Shown: positions 33,022 to 41,588, numbered from the stretch's first letter. The stretch is DNA of 64,000 nt from Chryseobacterium sp. JJR-5R (GCF_034047335.1 NZ_CP139137.1:1364001-1428000), one strand, 5' to 3'. The notes: generated by a model not told the origin, from the sequence alone. Numbers and translations: made by a program.

Positions 33022-34008
33022 TCAATTCAGCAGCAGTTCCAGGCTTTTCAAAGCGTTTCCTCTATATAAACTTTCCTCTGCCATAGCCACGCAATGGCTG
33101 TAGCTCCCGAATTTCCCGGTATGAGACAGGGCTACTGCTGCGTTGGCCAGCACTACGGAATTCTGCTGTTCCGTACCTTTTCCGAGCAGGATATTTTTGA
33201 AAAAGGCTGCCGTTTCCTGGATTGTTTTACCGCCCTGTATGCTTTCCGGGGTAACAGAAACAAATCCCAGATCTTCAGCCGAATACATCTCTTCACCGTT
33301 TTTGGTAATGATCTTGCTGTCATGCGTAAGGCTGATCTCATCATAGCCATCCATCCCGTGAACCAAAGTGAAATCACGGTTTTCTTTCTGAAGCAGGTAC
33401 TGGTACAGCCGGGCAATTTCAAGATTATACACCCCGATCACTGAAAACTGCGGCTTCGCAGGATTAACCAGAGGGCCGAGCAGGTTGAAAAACGTCCTCA
33501 GGCCTAAAGATTTCCTCAGGGCTCCCACGGATTGCAGCGCAGGATGAAAATAAGGCGCATGCAGAAAACAGATATTTGCTTTTTCCAGATCTTCCTGAAG
33601 CCGGTCTGAACTGTTTTTAAATTCATAACCCAGCTCTTCCAGGACGTTTGAGGATCCGGTAACCGTTGAAGCCCCGTAATTCCCGTGTTTGGTTACTTTC
33701 TGTCCGGTTCCTGCCACCACAAAGCTGGCTAGGGTAGAAATATTAATTGTATTTTTCCCGTCGCCACCCGTTCCTACGATATCAATGGCATCGGTGGCAT
33801 CAATATGCACGGGAACGGCCATCTGCAGAAGGGCCTCGCGGAACCCTTCAAGCTCCTTCAGGGTGATATTCCGCATCAGGAAAATACTGATGAATGCGGT
33901 AACCTCTGTATCATTGAATTTATTTTGGGCAATTTCAATCATGATGGCCTTTGCCTCGGACTTGGACAGGGTATGGTGATTAAATAAATATTGCAGGATG
34001 TCTTTCAT
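33022..34008 (-). CDS. trpD: anthranilate phosphoribosyltransferase
   Basis: A 328-residue transferase linking anthranilate to PRPP. The PRPP-binding GTGGDGKNTINIST near residues 78-91, KHGNYGASTVTGSSNVLEELG near 105-125 and GPLVNPAKPQFSVIGVYN near 175 are all intact. It is preceded by an inserted EEP-type phosphodiesterase gene, which ends 2 bp before this start, so trpD is read from the same message as trpE and trpG through that insert. Confidence 0.95.
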   Translation of the reverse strand: MKDILQYLFNHHTLSKSEAKAIMIEIAQNKFNDTEVTAFISIFLMRNITLKELEGFREALLQMAVPVHIDATDAIDIVGTGGDGKNTINISTLASFVVAGTGQKVTKHGNYGASTVTGSSNVLEELGYEFKNSSDRLQEDLEKANICFLHAPYFHPALQSVGALRKSLGLRTFFNLLGPLVNPAKPQFSVIGVYNLEIARLYQYLLQKENRDFTLVHGMDGYDEISLTHDSKIITKNGEEMYSAEDLGFVSVTPESIQGGKTIQETAAFFKNILLGKGTEQQNSVVLANAAVALSHTGKFGSYSHCVAMAEESLYRGNALKSLELLLN

Positions 34009-34010
34009 AA

Positions 34011-34688
34011 CTAAGGGTTTATGGGTTCAATGGTACAGCTGACTAAATGATGATCAGAAACTTTCCGGTCTATGGAGACGATGTGCTGTATTACCATTTT
34101 GTCTTTTAAAAATTTTTTGTTCATAACAATATGAATGGCGCTGTTCTCATTTTTTTCTGTCAGGATCTCCAGATTATGCTGGCTGAAAAATGCTTTTGTT
34201 TCATCAATTACTTTTTCACTTGGATATTTCCATCCTGAAAATGAGATATTGAAGTCGCCGGAATAACAGATGTTTCCTTTCATGTTTTTTATTTCTTCTT
34301 TCTGACAGTGCAGATCATGGGTAAAATAGGAATTCCTGCCTCCGAAACTTCCTATAATACTCAGATACATGATGAGCGGGCCAAAATCTGTATTAATATT
34401 TCCGCAGATACTGGTATACGGATCATAAGTAGTGTACTGTGTTTCAATCGGATATTTGCTGAAAAGGCTTACCCGGTTTTCTTTTTCTTCATAAAGTTGG
34501 TTTTCATGAAGAGCGGGTAGCGTTTCTGAGTGCAGTTCATGATATGCTTTCCCGAATCCAATGCAGCGGCTGGTTTCAGTAAGAACGATAAGATCAGGTT
34601 CCTCAGATTCAATAATACTTTTAATAAAAAAAATTCTTGAATGCTGATTCACTTTCGGCCTTGCAATATTCCAGCTGATGATCTTCAT
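34011..34688 (-). CDS. endonuclease/exonuclease/phosphatase-family protein inside the trp operon
   Basis: A 225-residue EEP-fold protein (exonuclease III / DNase I-like). Motifs: MKIISWNIARPK at the start, the metal Glu in DLIVLTETSRC near residue 38, GDFNISFSG near 145 (Asp and Asn of the active site), and SDHHLVSC near 210 (the final Asp-His). All catalytic residues appear present. No signal peptide is seen. It sits between trpG and trpD with 34 and 2 bp gaps, so it is co-transcribed with tryptophan genes. Substrate (nucleic acid, phosphoester or lipid head group) cannot be read. Confidence 0.85.
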   Translation of the reverse strand: MKIISWNIARPKVNQHSRIFFIKSIIESEEPDLIVLTETSRCIGFGKAYHELHSETLPALHENQLYEEKENRVSLFSKYPIETQYTTYDPYTSICGNINTDFGPLIMYLSIIGSFGGRNSYFTHDLHCQKEEIKNMKGNICYSGDFNISFSGWKYPSEKVIDETKAFFSQHNLEILTEKNENSAIHIVMNKKFLKDKMVIQHIVSIDRKVSDHHLVSCTIEPINP

Positions 34689-34722
34689 GATAATAAGATG
34701 GGTTGATTGATTGACTAATTAA

Positions 34723-35292
34723 TTAATTCAGCAGGAAATTTTCAATGATCACAGCACCCTGCGGGGTAAGAATACTTTCCGGATGAAACTGAACGCCGTG
34801 CACATCATAAGTTTTATGCTGCAGGGCCATGATCATGCCGTCTTTATCCACAGCTGTCACTTCCAGTTCTTCAGGAAAACCTTCTGGGTTGACCACCCAA
34901 CTGTGATACCGTCCCACTTCCATTCCGCTTGGCAGGTTCCTGAAAATTTTAGTGTTTTCTTTTACAAGTTCCGCAGGCGTTGCTACGCCATGAAAAATCT
35001 CCGAAAGATTAATCAGACTTCCGCCAAAAGCTTCCGCGATGGCCTGTTGACCCAGGCAAACCCCCAGGATGCTTTTTTCAGGAGCATATCTTTTAATGAC
35101 GTCCAGTAAAATTCCTGCCTCTTCAGGAATTCCGGGGCCCGGTGAAAGCACGATTTTATCATACCTTCCGATATCTTCAAGGCTGATTTCGTCATTTTTC
35201 ACGACATCGACTTTGGTTTCCAGCACCCTTTCAATAATCTGGACGAGGTTATAGGTAAAACTGTCGTAATTATCAAAGACCAATACGTTCAT
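34723..35292 (-). CDS. trpG: anthranilate synthase component II (glutamine amidotransferase)
   Basis: A 189-residue class I glutamine amidotransferase giving ammonia to TrpE. The catalytic Cys is in LGVCLGQQAIAEAFGG near residue 80, and the His-Glu pair in VHGVQFHPESI near 168-178. The start at 35292 gives the canonical MNVLVFDNYDSFTYNLVQ; a longer frame from 35340 would overlap trpE by 14 bp and adds a lysine-rich tail. In many Bacteroidota the same subunit also serves aminodeoxychorismate synthase; here its place beside trpE argues for tryptophan. Confidence 0.95.
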   Translation of the reverse strand: MNVLVFDNYDSFTYNLVQIIERVLETKVDVVKNDEISLEDIGRYDKIVLSPGPGIPEEAGILLDVIKRYAPEKSILGVCLGQQAIAEAFGGSLINLSEIFHGVATPAELVKENTKIFRNLPSGMEVGRYHSWVVNPEGFPEELEVTAVDKDGMIMALQHKTYDVHGVQFHPESILTPQGAVIIENFLLN

Positions 35293-35326
35293 CTGTTTTA
35301 TATTGCGGTTCATTTTTTCCTGTTTT

Positions 35327-36754
35327 TTAATAGTTTTCAACCAGCTTTTCTGCTTTTTCCACGGCTCTTTTCAGGGCATTCAGTTTATTGTTGACTTCCT
35401 GTAGTTCGCTTTCAGGATCTGATTTTGCCACCAGGCCGGCGCCGGCCTGATAATACAAAGTATTGTTTTTACTCAGGAACGTCCGGATCATAATGGCCTG
35501 GTTGCAGCTGCCGTTCAGCCCGATCATTCCGATGCAGCCGCCGTAATACCCTCGGGAATCTTTTTCATATTGATTGATTAGCTGAAGTGCCCTGTGCTTA
35601 GGCGCTCCGCTCAGTGTACCCTGCGGAAAAGTAGCGGCCACCATTTCAAACGGTTTTGTGTTTTCCGGTAAATCGGCGGTAACTTCACTCACCATATGGA
35701 TGACATGGGAAAAAAGCTGTATTTCCTTGAGTTTGGTAACGGTGACATTCCTGCCCATTTTCCCCAGGTCGTTTCTGGCCAGGTCCACCAGCATGGTATG
35801 TTCTGCGTTTTCTTTAGGATCATTTTTAAGGGATTCAATAGATTGCAGATCGGTATCAAAGTCTCCGGTTCTTTTGAAGGTTCCGGCAATAGGGTGGATG
35901 ACGGCCTTGTTGTCCTTAATAATCAGCTGGCTTTCAGGGCTTGATCCGAATAATTTATAGTTGCCGTAATCAAAGAAGAACAGGTATGGCGAAGGGTTGA
36001 TATTCCGTAAAGCACGGTATACATTAAACTCATCACCGGAAAATTTCTGCTGGAATCTTCTGCTTAGCACCAATTGGAAAACATCGCCTCTCATACAGTG
36101 TTTCTGTGCCGTCTGCACCAGTCCGATATATTCTTCATCCGTAAGGTTGGAAGTCTCAGTTCCGTCTTTTTCGAAAGGATAAATAACGGCATTCTGGTTT
36201 CTCATGAGGCTTTCCAGCAGATACCGTTCAGATTTAACACCTTCGATCTGGTTTTCAATAAGATACATCTCATCGTTATAGTGGTTGATGGCAATAACGT
36301 ACTGATACAGCCTGTAGCGGAGGATAGGGATTTCAACTTCCCGGCTCTGGGGCTTAAAGGTTAGCTTCTCAAAAAACTGTACGGCTTCAAAGCTGGTATA
36401 TCCGAAAAGGCTCTGCGCAGTTTCTTCGATGGAATCATGGGTCTTTTCACAGTCAAAACTGCTGGAAAACTCTTCAAAAACGTCTGCGATGGCCTGGCTG
36501 CCGATCAGTTGTTTTACGGGTTCTTCCTGGGGGAATTTTATTTCATATTCGGTCAGGTTTTTTATTTCAATCCCGGCAATTGCATTAATGGCAATAAATG
36601 AAAAATTATTATCCATATTTTTGGCATCCGAACTTTCCAGAAGTATGGTGTCCCTGAACCGATCCCTCATCTGCAGGTAAATGCTCATCGGAGTCTGCAG
36701 GTCACCGAGTGTTTTTTTTGAAACGGTTTTAATTTTAATTTTTTTACTGAACAT
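35327..36754 (-). CDS. trpE: anthranilate synthase component I
   Basis: A 475-residue chorismate-utilising enzyme. The N-terminal half carries the region where feedback Trp binds in homologues (LLESSDAKNMDNNFSFIA); the catalytic half has GDVFQLVLSRRFQQKFSGDEF near 240, HPIAGTFKRTGDFD near 310, GTLSGAPKHRALQLI near 400 and GYYGGCIGMIGLNGSCNQAIMIRT near 425. The ATG at 36754 is used because the preceding in-frame codon is GTG. First structural gene of the operon, 30 bp after the attenuator hairpin. Confidence 0.95.
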   Translation of the reverse strand: MFSKKIKIKTVSKKTLGDLQTPMSIYLQMRDRFRDTILLESSDAKNMDNNFSFIAINAIAGIEIKNLTEYEIKFPQEEPVKQLIGSQAIADVFEEFSSSFDCEKTHDSIEETAQSLFGYTSFEAVQFFEKLTFKPQSREVEIPILRYRLYQYVIAINHYNDEMYLIENQIEGVKSERYLLESLMRNQNAVIYPFEKDGTETSNLTDEEYIGLVQTAQKHCMRGDVFQLVLSRRFQQKFSGDEFNVYRALRNINPSPYLFFFDYGNYKLFGSSPESQLIIKDNKAVIHPIAGTFKRTGDFDTDLQSIESLKNDPKENAEHTMLVDLARNDLGKMGRNVTVTKLKEIQLFSHVIHMVSEVTADLPENTKPFEMVAATFPQGTLSGAPKHRALQLINQYEKDSRGYYGGCIGMIGLNGSCNQAIMIRTFLSKNNTLYYQAGAGLVAKSDPESELQEVNNKLNALKRAVEKAEKLVENY

Positions 36755-36784
36755 CACAGGGTAAATTTTTTAATGGATATAAAT

Positions 36785-36818
36785 AAAAAAGACTTCAACG
36801 GGATCCGTCAAAGTCTTT
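36785..36818 (-). terminator. trp attenuator terminator hairpin
   Basis: Read on the minus strand, AAAGACUUUGACGG, loop AUC, CCGUUGAAGUCUUU: a 14-bp stem including two G-U pairs (36805-36818 with 36788-36801), followed by a run of U. It sits between the Trp leader peptide and trpE. The 5' arm can also pair with the leader coding sequence at 36877-36887, giving a possible antiterminator. Confidence 0.78.
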
Positions 36819-36857
36819 TATTATATTGCTTTATTATTTTTTGTGTAAAATGAATTA

Positions 36858-36911
36858 TCAGCACGACAATAGCTCCAGACCCGACGAAGAGTTTGAAAGC
36901 CACCACCACAT
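36858..36911 (-). CDS. trpL: trp operon leader peptide
   Basis: A 17-residue ORF, MWWWLSNSSSGLELLSC, starting at an ATG at 36911 and ending in TGA at 36858. Three consecutive TGG codons (36908-36900) follow the start. It lies 103 bp upstream of trpE and before a terminator hairpin, the classic layout of ribosome-mediated attenuation: scarce Trp-tRNA would stall the ribosome on the WWW codons and free downstream RNA to disrupt the terminator. It is too short for standard gene calling. Confidence 0.82.
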   Translation of the reverse strand: MWWWLSNSSSGLELLSC

Positions 36912-36936
36912 ATTATTGCTGTTAATAAACATAAGA

Positions 36937-36970
36937 CAAATGTAAATAAAATTTTAATACAAAAAACAAA
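36937..36970 (-). promoter_or_regulatory. trp operon promoter
   Basis: On the minus strand TACATTTG (36937-36944 complement) matches TAnnTTTG, with a TTTG (36967-36970 complement) 22 nt upstream. Transcription would begin near 36931, about 20 nt before the leader peptide ATG. Confidence 0.55.
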
Positions 36971-37083
36971 AACGTGAAAATAAAAATTCAGCCTTTTATC
37001 CGTTGCTTTATTTGCTGATTGTTTTCAAAGGTAAATATCTTTTAAAATACAAGGCAATCATCATCTTTAACGTTTATTTTTTA

Positions 37084-37091
37084 TATTTTTG
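37084..37091 (+). promoter_or_regulatory. -7 element before the small lipoprotein/cytochrome genes
   Basis: TATTTTTG matches TAnnTTTG and lies 24 bp upstream of the ATG at 37116. No convincing -33 TTG is visible. Confidence 0.45.
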
Positions 37092-37115
37092 CCTGATAAT
37101 TTTATAGAGAAAAAA

Positions 37116-37340
37116 ATGAAAAAAGTATTAGCTATCGCATTTATCGGAGGTTTACTGGCTGTGGGCTGTTCAAAAAAAACTGAAAATAATTTACAGGACA
37201 GCAACACGATGTTGCCTGAACCGGATGCCCCTACTGTAGTGGATTCCAGCGCAACGACCCGTGAAACTCCTGAGGCTGACGTAAATGCTGCCATGTCGGT
37301 TCCTGCTAACGAGGTTAAAGCAGATACCCTTACAAAATAA
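37116..37340 (+). CDS. small hypothetical lipoprotein
   Basis: A 74-residue lipoprotein: signal peptide MKKVLAIAFIGGLLAVGC with lipobox AVGC, then a short acidic, Pro/Thr/Ala-rich tail (MLPEPDAPTVVDSSATT) with no recognisable domain. The start at 37116 replaces a longer frame from 37089 that would precede the signal peptide. Its stop overlaps the ATG of the cytochrome gene by one base (TAATG), so the two are translationally coupled; it may be an accessory anchor or chaperone of the cytochrome, which is inference. Confidence 0.75.
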   Translation: MKKVLAIAFIGGLLAVGCSKKTENNLQDSNTMLPEPDAPTVVDSSATTRETPEADVNAAMSVPANEVKADTLTK

Positions 37341-37717
37341 TGAAAAAACTGCTTTTGGCAGGAAGCCTGGCACTGCTTGTTTTCTCCTGTTCTAAAAAAG
37401 GCCATAAGGCGGCTGAAGGTTCACCGTCTGAAACGGCAGGCATGACGGAATCCGGAAGTAAAAGCCTTTCAGGGGATCAGATCATTGAAACGCTGGACTG
37501 TTCCGGCTGCCATTCTGTTAATGAGAGAATGGTAGGGCCTTCTTACCAGGAAATCGCGGATAAGTATTCTGAACAGGATACCGAAATCCTGGCTTCCAAA
37601 ATCATTGAGGGCGGAAGCGGGGTCTGGGGAAATGTCCCGATGGCTGCCCATCCGCAGGTGTCCAAAGAAGATGCTGAAAAAATGGTTGGCTATATTTTGT
37701 CTTTGAAGAAAAAATAA
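37340..37717 (+). CDS. c-type cytochrome lipoprotein
   Basis: A 125-residue lipoprotein with lipobox VFSC and one heme c site CSGCH near residue 53. The mature domain resembles class I cytochrome c551/c552: METHIONINE ligand probably in NVPMAAHPQVS near 98, final helix KEDAEKMVGYILSLKK. A linker rich in Gly, Ser and Glu separates the lipid anchor from the domain. It would carry electrons at the periplasmic face or outer membrane. rlmF begins 2 bp after its stop, so it shares a message with a ribosome-modifying enzyme. Confidence 0.9.
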   Translation: MKKLLLAGSLALLVFSCSKKGHKAAEGSPSETAGMTESGSKSLSGDQIIETLDCSGCHSVNERMVGPSYQEIADKYSEQDTEILASKIIEGGSGVWGNVPMAAHPQVSKEDAEKMVGYILSLKKK

Positions 37718-37719
37718 AT

Positions 37720-38646
37720 ATGCCTGCTGAAAAATCCAGTCTGCACACAAGAAACCTGCATCGTGATCCTTATGATTTCGATCGGCTTGTTTCTTGTGTG
37801 CCGGAACTGAAGCCCTATGTTTTCATTAATTCCTATCAGACAGCAACCATTAATTTCAGCCTTCCGAAAGCGGTTAAATTACTTAATAAAGCATTATTGC
37901 TGTCTTTTTATGGGGTCAGGGACTGGGATATCCCGGAGGCTAATCTTTGTCCGCCTATTCCCGGCCGGGCAGATTATGTACACTACATTGCAGATTTACT
38001 GGCTGGGCAGAAGGAAGTTCCTTTGGGAACGTCTGTGAAAGGCCTGGATATCGGGGTAGGCGCCAACCTGATCTATCCTTTGATTGCCTATAGGTCATAC
38101 GGCTGGAACATGACCGGGGTGGACAGTAATAAAGATTCTTTGGAAAATGCTAAGAAAATCCTGGATCACAATCCTGATTTTATGCCTGCAGTGGGATTAA
38201 AATACCAGCCCGAACCCAAACATATCTTTACAAATATTGTTGATCCTGAAGACCGGTTTGCATTTTCCATGTGCAATCCTCCTTTTCATGATTCTGAAGA
38301 AGCCGCTGTAAAAGGAAACCTCAGAAAAACAAAGAACCTTAACAAAAAACACATCCGGAAACCTTTGCTTAATTTCGGAGGACAAGCTTCCGAACTGTGG
38401 TGTGAAGGCGGCGAACTGGCTTTTATCACCACCATGATCAATGAAAGTGCTTTATATTCCTCACAGGTTCTCTGGTTTACCTGTCTGGTCTCGAAAAAAG
38501 ATAATTTATTCAAGCTGACATCACTTCTAAAAAAATATAAGGCTGCAGAATTCAGGATTATAGACATAGCCCAGGGCCAGAAAATAAGCAGGATATTAGC
38601 CTGGACTTTTATTTCCCCAAACCATCGTAAAGATTGGTTCCTTTAA
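37720..38646 (+). CDS. rlmF: 23S rRNA (adenine-1618-N6)-methyltransferase
   Basis: A 308-residue RlmF, the same length as the E. coli enzyme. Family motifs: LHTRNLHRDPYDFDRLV at the start, IPGRADYVHYIADLL near 85, GLDIGVGANLIYPLI near 108 (SAM motif I) and the catalytic NPPFHDS near 187. It methylates A1618 of 23S rRNA. Start and stop leave no ambiguity; it follows the cytochrome gene after 2 bp, an unusual pairing also compatible with simple read-through. Confidence 0.93.
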   Translation: MPAEKSSLHTRNLHRDPYDFDRLVSCVPELKPYVFINSYQTATINFSLPKAVKLLNKALLLSFYGVRDWDIPEANLCPPIPGRADYVHYIADLLAGQKEVPLGTSVKGLDIGVGANLIYPLIAYRSYGWNMTGVDSNKDSLENAKKILDHNPDFMPAVGLKYQPEPKHIFTNIVDPEDRFAFSMCNPPFHDSEEAAVKGNLRKTKNLNKKHIRKPLLNFGGQASELWCEGGELAFITTMINESALYSSQVLWFTCLVSKKDNLFKLTSLLKKYKAAEFRIIDIAQGQKISRILAWTFISPNHRKDWFL

Positions 38647-38711
38647 CTGCAGTTTAAATGTCATTCCGCTTTAATTTTATAGGAAATAAATTATATTTCT
38701 GGGAAAAGGCA

Positions 38712-38742
38712 TTGACCATCAATTCAAAAATCGTTAATTTTG
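38712..38742 (+). promoter_or_regulatory. lysS promoter
   Basis: TTG at 38712-38714 and TAATTTTG at 38735-38742, separated by exactly 20 nt, fit the Flavobacteriia promoter consensus well; the lysS ATG follows at 38765. Confidence 0.65.
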
Positions 38743-38764
38743 CACGTTATTTTAAATAAATACG

Positions 38765-40465
38765 ATGCAATTATCAGAACAGGAAATAATCCGGAGAGAA
38801 AAGCTGAACAAGCTTGTTGAAATGGGAATCAATGCATTCCCGGCAGAGGAATACGTAATTACAGATACCACAGAATCTATAAAACAGGATTTCGCTGAAA
38901 GTAAACAGGTGAAGATTGCAGGGAGACTGATGTCAAGAAGGATTCAGGGCAAAGCTTCTTTTGCTGAGTTACAGGATTCTACCGGCAAAATTCAGGTCTA
39001 TTTTAACAGAGACGAAATCTGCACGGGAGATGACAAAGCTTTATATAATGAAGTATACAAGCATCTTCTGGATATCGGTGATATTATTGGCGTGGAAGGA
39101 GAACTGTTCACCACGCAGGTAGGCGAAAAAACGGTCCTGGTAAAAAACTTTACCCTTCTAACGAAATCCTTACGCCCGCTTCCGCAGGCAAAAACAGATG
39201 ATAACGGCGTAGTGCATGATGCATTCAATGATCCGGAATTAAGATACAGGCAGCGTTATGTGGATTTAACGGTGAACCCCCATGTGAAAGAAGTTTTCGT
39301 AAAAAGGACAAAGCTGTTCAATGCCATGAGGACTTTCTTCAATGATGCAGGATACTTTGAAGTGGAAACTCCGATCTTACAGTCGATTCCCGGCGGTGCG
39401 GCGGCAAGACCGTTCATTACGCACCATAATGCTCTCGACATTCCATTGTATCTGAGGATTGCCAATGAATTATACTTAAAGAGACTGATCGTCGGAGGTT
39501 TTGACGGAGTGTATGAATTCTCGAAAAACTTCAGGAATGAAGGGATGGACAGAACGCATAACCCTGAATTTACCGCTATGGAAATCTATGTAGCCTACAA
39601 AGATTACAACTGGATGATGGATTTCACGGAGAAGCTGCTGGAGTTCTGTGCCGTTCAGGTCAACGGAACCACAAAAGCTGTTTTTGGCGAATATGAGGTT
39701 GATTTCAAAGCCCCGTACGAAAGAATCTCCATGACGGATGCGATCCTGAAATTCACAGGTTTCGATATTACAGGAAAAACGGAACAGGAATTATTCGATT
39801 TTGCAAAATCCATCGGGATTGATGTGAACGGAACGATGGGCAAAGGAAAACTGATTGATGAAATCTTCGGTGAAAAATGTGAAGGCAACTTTATCCAGCC
39901 GACTTTCATTACGGATTACCCTATTGAGATGTCGCCTTTAACCAAAAAACACAGAACCAAAGAAGGGCTTACGGAGCGTTTTGAGCTGATGGTCTGCGGG
40001 AAAGAAATTGCCAACGCCTATTCTGAGCTTAATGACCCGATCGATCAGAGAGAACGTTTTGAGGAGCAGCTGAAACTGGCTGAAAAAGGCGATGATGAAG
40101 CGGGACAGTTTATTGATGAGGATTTTCTCAGGGCTTTGGAATACGGAATGCCGCCAACTTCAGGATTGGGAATCGGGATGGACCGGCTGATTATGTTCCT
40201 GACGAATAATGCATCCATTCAGGGAGTATTGTTCTTCCCTCAGATGAAACCTGAAAAAGCAGTCCCTCAGATCGAGCTGGGCGAGGACGAAAAAGTAATC
40301 CTCGAAATTTTAAATTCCCGGGAAGAGGCATTTTCATTGGCTGAGGTTAAAGAAAGAAGCCAGTTATCCGGTAAAAAATGGGATAAAGCTTCTAAGACTT
40401 TAACGAAGAATAATCTGGTAAAAGTGGAAAAGATTGATGAAAATGTATTGATGAAACTAGTATAA
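38765..40465 (+). CDS. lysS: lysyl-tRNA synthetase, class II, with C-terminal extension
   Basis: A 566-residue enzyme charging tRNA-Lys. An OB-fold anticodon domain (GRLMSRRIQGKASFAELQD near residues 59-78) precedes the class II core: motif 1 around FFNDAGYFEVETPIL, motif 2 FRNEGMDRTHNPEFT near 257-271, and motif 3 GLGIGMDRLIMFLTN near 465-479. The core ends near 495, as in E. coli; about 65 further residues (EILNSREEAFSLAEVKERSQLSGKKWDK onwards) form a helix-turn-helix-like tail that most bacterial LysS lack but Bacteroidota members often carry. Confidence 0.95.
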   Translation: MQLSEQEIIRREKLNKLVEMGINAFPAEEYVITDTTESIKQDFAESKQVKIAGRLMSRRIQGKASFAELQDSTGKIQVYFNRDEICTGDDKALYNEVYKHLLDIGDIIGVEGELFTTQVGEKTVLVKNFTLLTKSLRPLPQAKTDDNGVVHDAFNDPELRYRQRYVDLTVNPHVKEVFVKRTKLFNAMRTFFNDAGYFEVETPILQSIPGGAAARPFITHHNALDIPLYLRIANELYLKRLIVGGFDGVYEFSKNFRNEGMDRTHNPEFTAMEIYVAYKDYNWMMDFTEKLLEFCAVQVNGTTKAVFGEYEVDFKAPYERISMTDAILKFTGFDITGKTEQELFDFAKSIGIDVNGTMGKGKLIDEIFGEKCEGNFIQPTFITDYPIEMSPLTKKHRTKEGLTERFELMVCGKEIANAYSELNDPIDQRERFEEQLKLAEKGDDEAGQFIDEDFLRALEYGMPPTSGLGIGMDRLIMFLTNNASIQGVLFFPQMKPEKAVPQIELGEDEKVILEILNSREEAFSLAEVKERSQLSGKKWDKASKTLTKNNLVKVEKIDENVLMKLV

Positions 40466-40489
40466 TACATATCACATATAATAAGAAAT

Positions 40490-40521
40490 CCTCTGCAGAA
40501 TTTAACTGCAGAGGTTTTTTT
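40490..40521 (+). terminator. rho-independent terminator of lysS
   Basis: CCTCTGCAG (40490-40498) pairs perfectly with CTGCAGAGG (40506-40514) around AATTTAA, followed by seven T. It also separates lysS from the convergent cydB. Confidence 0.85.
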
Positions 40522-40544
40522 GTTCTATATAACGGTTTTTTGGA

Positions 40545-41588
40545 TTACTTAATCGGTGTTTCAGGTTTTGCCGTTTCCTTTAGCTGTCTCCGCTGTTTGC
40601 TGAAAGAAAACATCAGATAAAACAAGAACGGCAGGATAAAGACAGAACCCAATATCAAAGCCCATCCCAGTGCCGAAATTGTTTTCGGAGCGGCAACATG
40701 TTCCAGCAAGGAGAGGTACTGACCGTTGGAAAACAGGATGATGTTGGGATTATGCTGATAGGTAGCCGCAACCAGGATCATAATTATTTGGAAGCCGGCC
40801 AAAGCCCGTACGGGAAGCAGCTTTCGGATATGCATGGCTCTGAGAATCAAACCTAAAGAAACGGTGGCAAAAAGCGTAGCCATAATTCCCAAAGGTTTGG
40901 AGAAAACCCACATAACCAAAGGAATGTCGGAAATGTAAGCCGTGAAAAATACCAGAATCCCGGTAATGACTACAAAAACCATGGTTTGTTTTGATTTTTT
41001 AATCATCAGGCTCAATTCCATGCGGTCTATGGTTTCCCTTAATGCAAATATTGAGGCAAGATAAGCGCAGATGGAGGTAGTAAATAATCCTACGGCAACG
41101 CCAAACCAGTTCAGCCAGCTGAAAATATACAGGTCTGGGAAACTGTCAGCATCCGGATTGATTGATCTTGAAATGGTTGCTGCTGCAATCAGTCCTAAGA
41201 AGAAAGGAGTAAACAGGCTTGAAAAATAGAAAATCTGGGTATAAACAGCCTGCCATTCGTCCTTTACCGCATCATAATGCCTGAATGTGAATGCCGTCCC
41301 CCGGGCAATAATCCCGATGAGCATCAGAACGAGGGGAATATGGAGATAGGTGGAAAGGGTAGTATACACTTCCGGAAAACCCACAAAAAGAATAACAATC
41401 GCAATAATCAGCCACATATGGTTGGCTTCCCAGACCGGAGCGATAGATTCATACATGATGGTCTGTGTTTTGGGGCGGTTCTTACCTTTGGTAAAAAGTT
41501 CCACAATTCCGGCCCCGAAATCTGCCCCGCCTAAAATAACATACAAACAGATAGACATCCACAGGAAGCCGATAACAACGTAAATCAT
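40545..41588 (-). CDS. cydB: cytochrome bd oxidase subunit II
   Basis: A 347-residue polytopic membrane subunit with about eight to nine hydrophobic helices. The conserved N-terminus reads GFLWMSICLYVILGGADFGAGIVELF, followed by ESIAPVWEANHMWLIIA near 47-63, which is highly conserved in CydB. With CydA it forms the high-affinity quinol oxidase reducing O2 without proton pumping. It overlaps cydA by 4 bp. No cydX-like small ORF is obvious after it. Confidence 0.94.
   Translation of the reverse strand: MIYVVIGFLWMSICLYVILGGADFGAGIVELFTKGKNRPKTQTIMYESIAPVWEANHMWLIIAIVILFVGFPEVYTTLSTYLHIPLVLMLIGIIARGTAFTFRHYDAVKDEWQAVYTQIFYFSSLFTPFFLGLIAAATISRSINPDADSFPDLYIFSWLNWFGVAVGLFTTSICAYLASIFALRETIDRMELSLMIKKSKQTMVFVVITGILVFFTAYISDIPLVMWVFSKPLGIMATLFATVSLGLILRAMHIRKLLPVRALAGFQIIMILVAATYQHNPNIILFSNGQYLSLLEHVAAPKTISALGWALILGSVFILPFLFYLMFSFSKQRRQLKETAKPETPIK

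Noticed and set aside
37067..37405. 112-residue minus-strand frame across the small lipoprotein gene
   Set aside because: The plus strand has a signal peptide with lipobox and a coupled cytochrome gene; the opposing frame has no such features.
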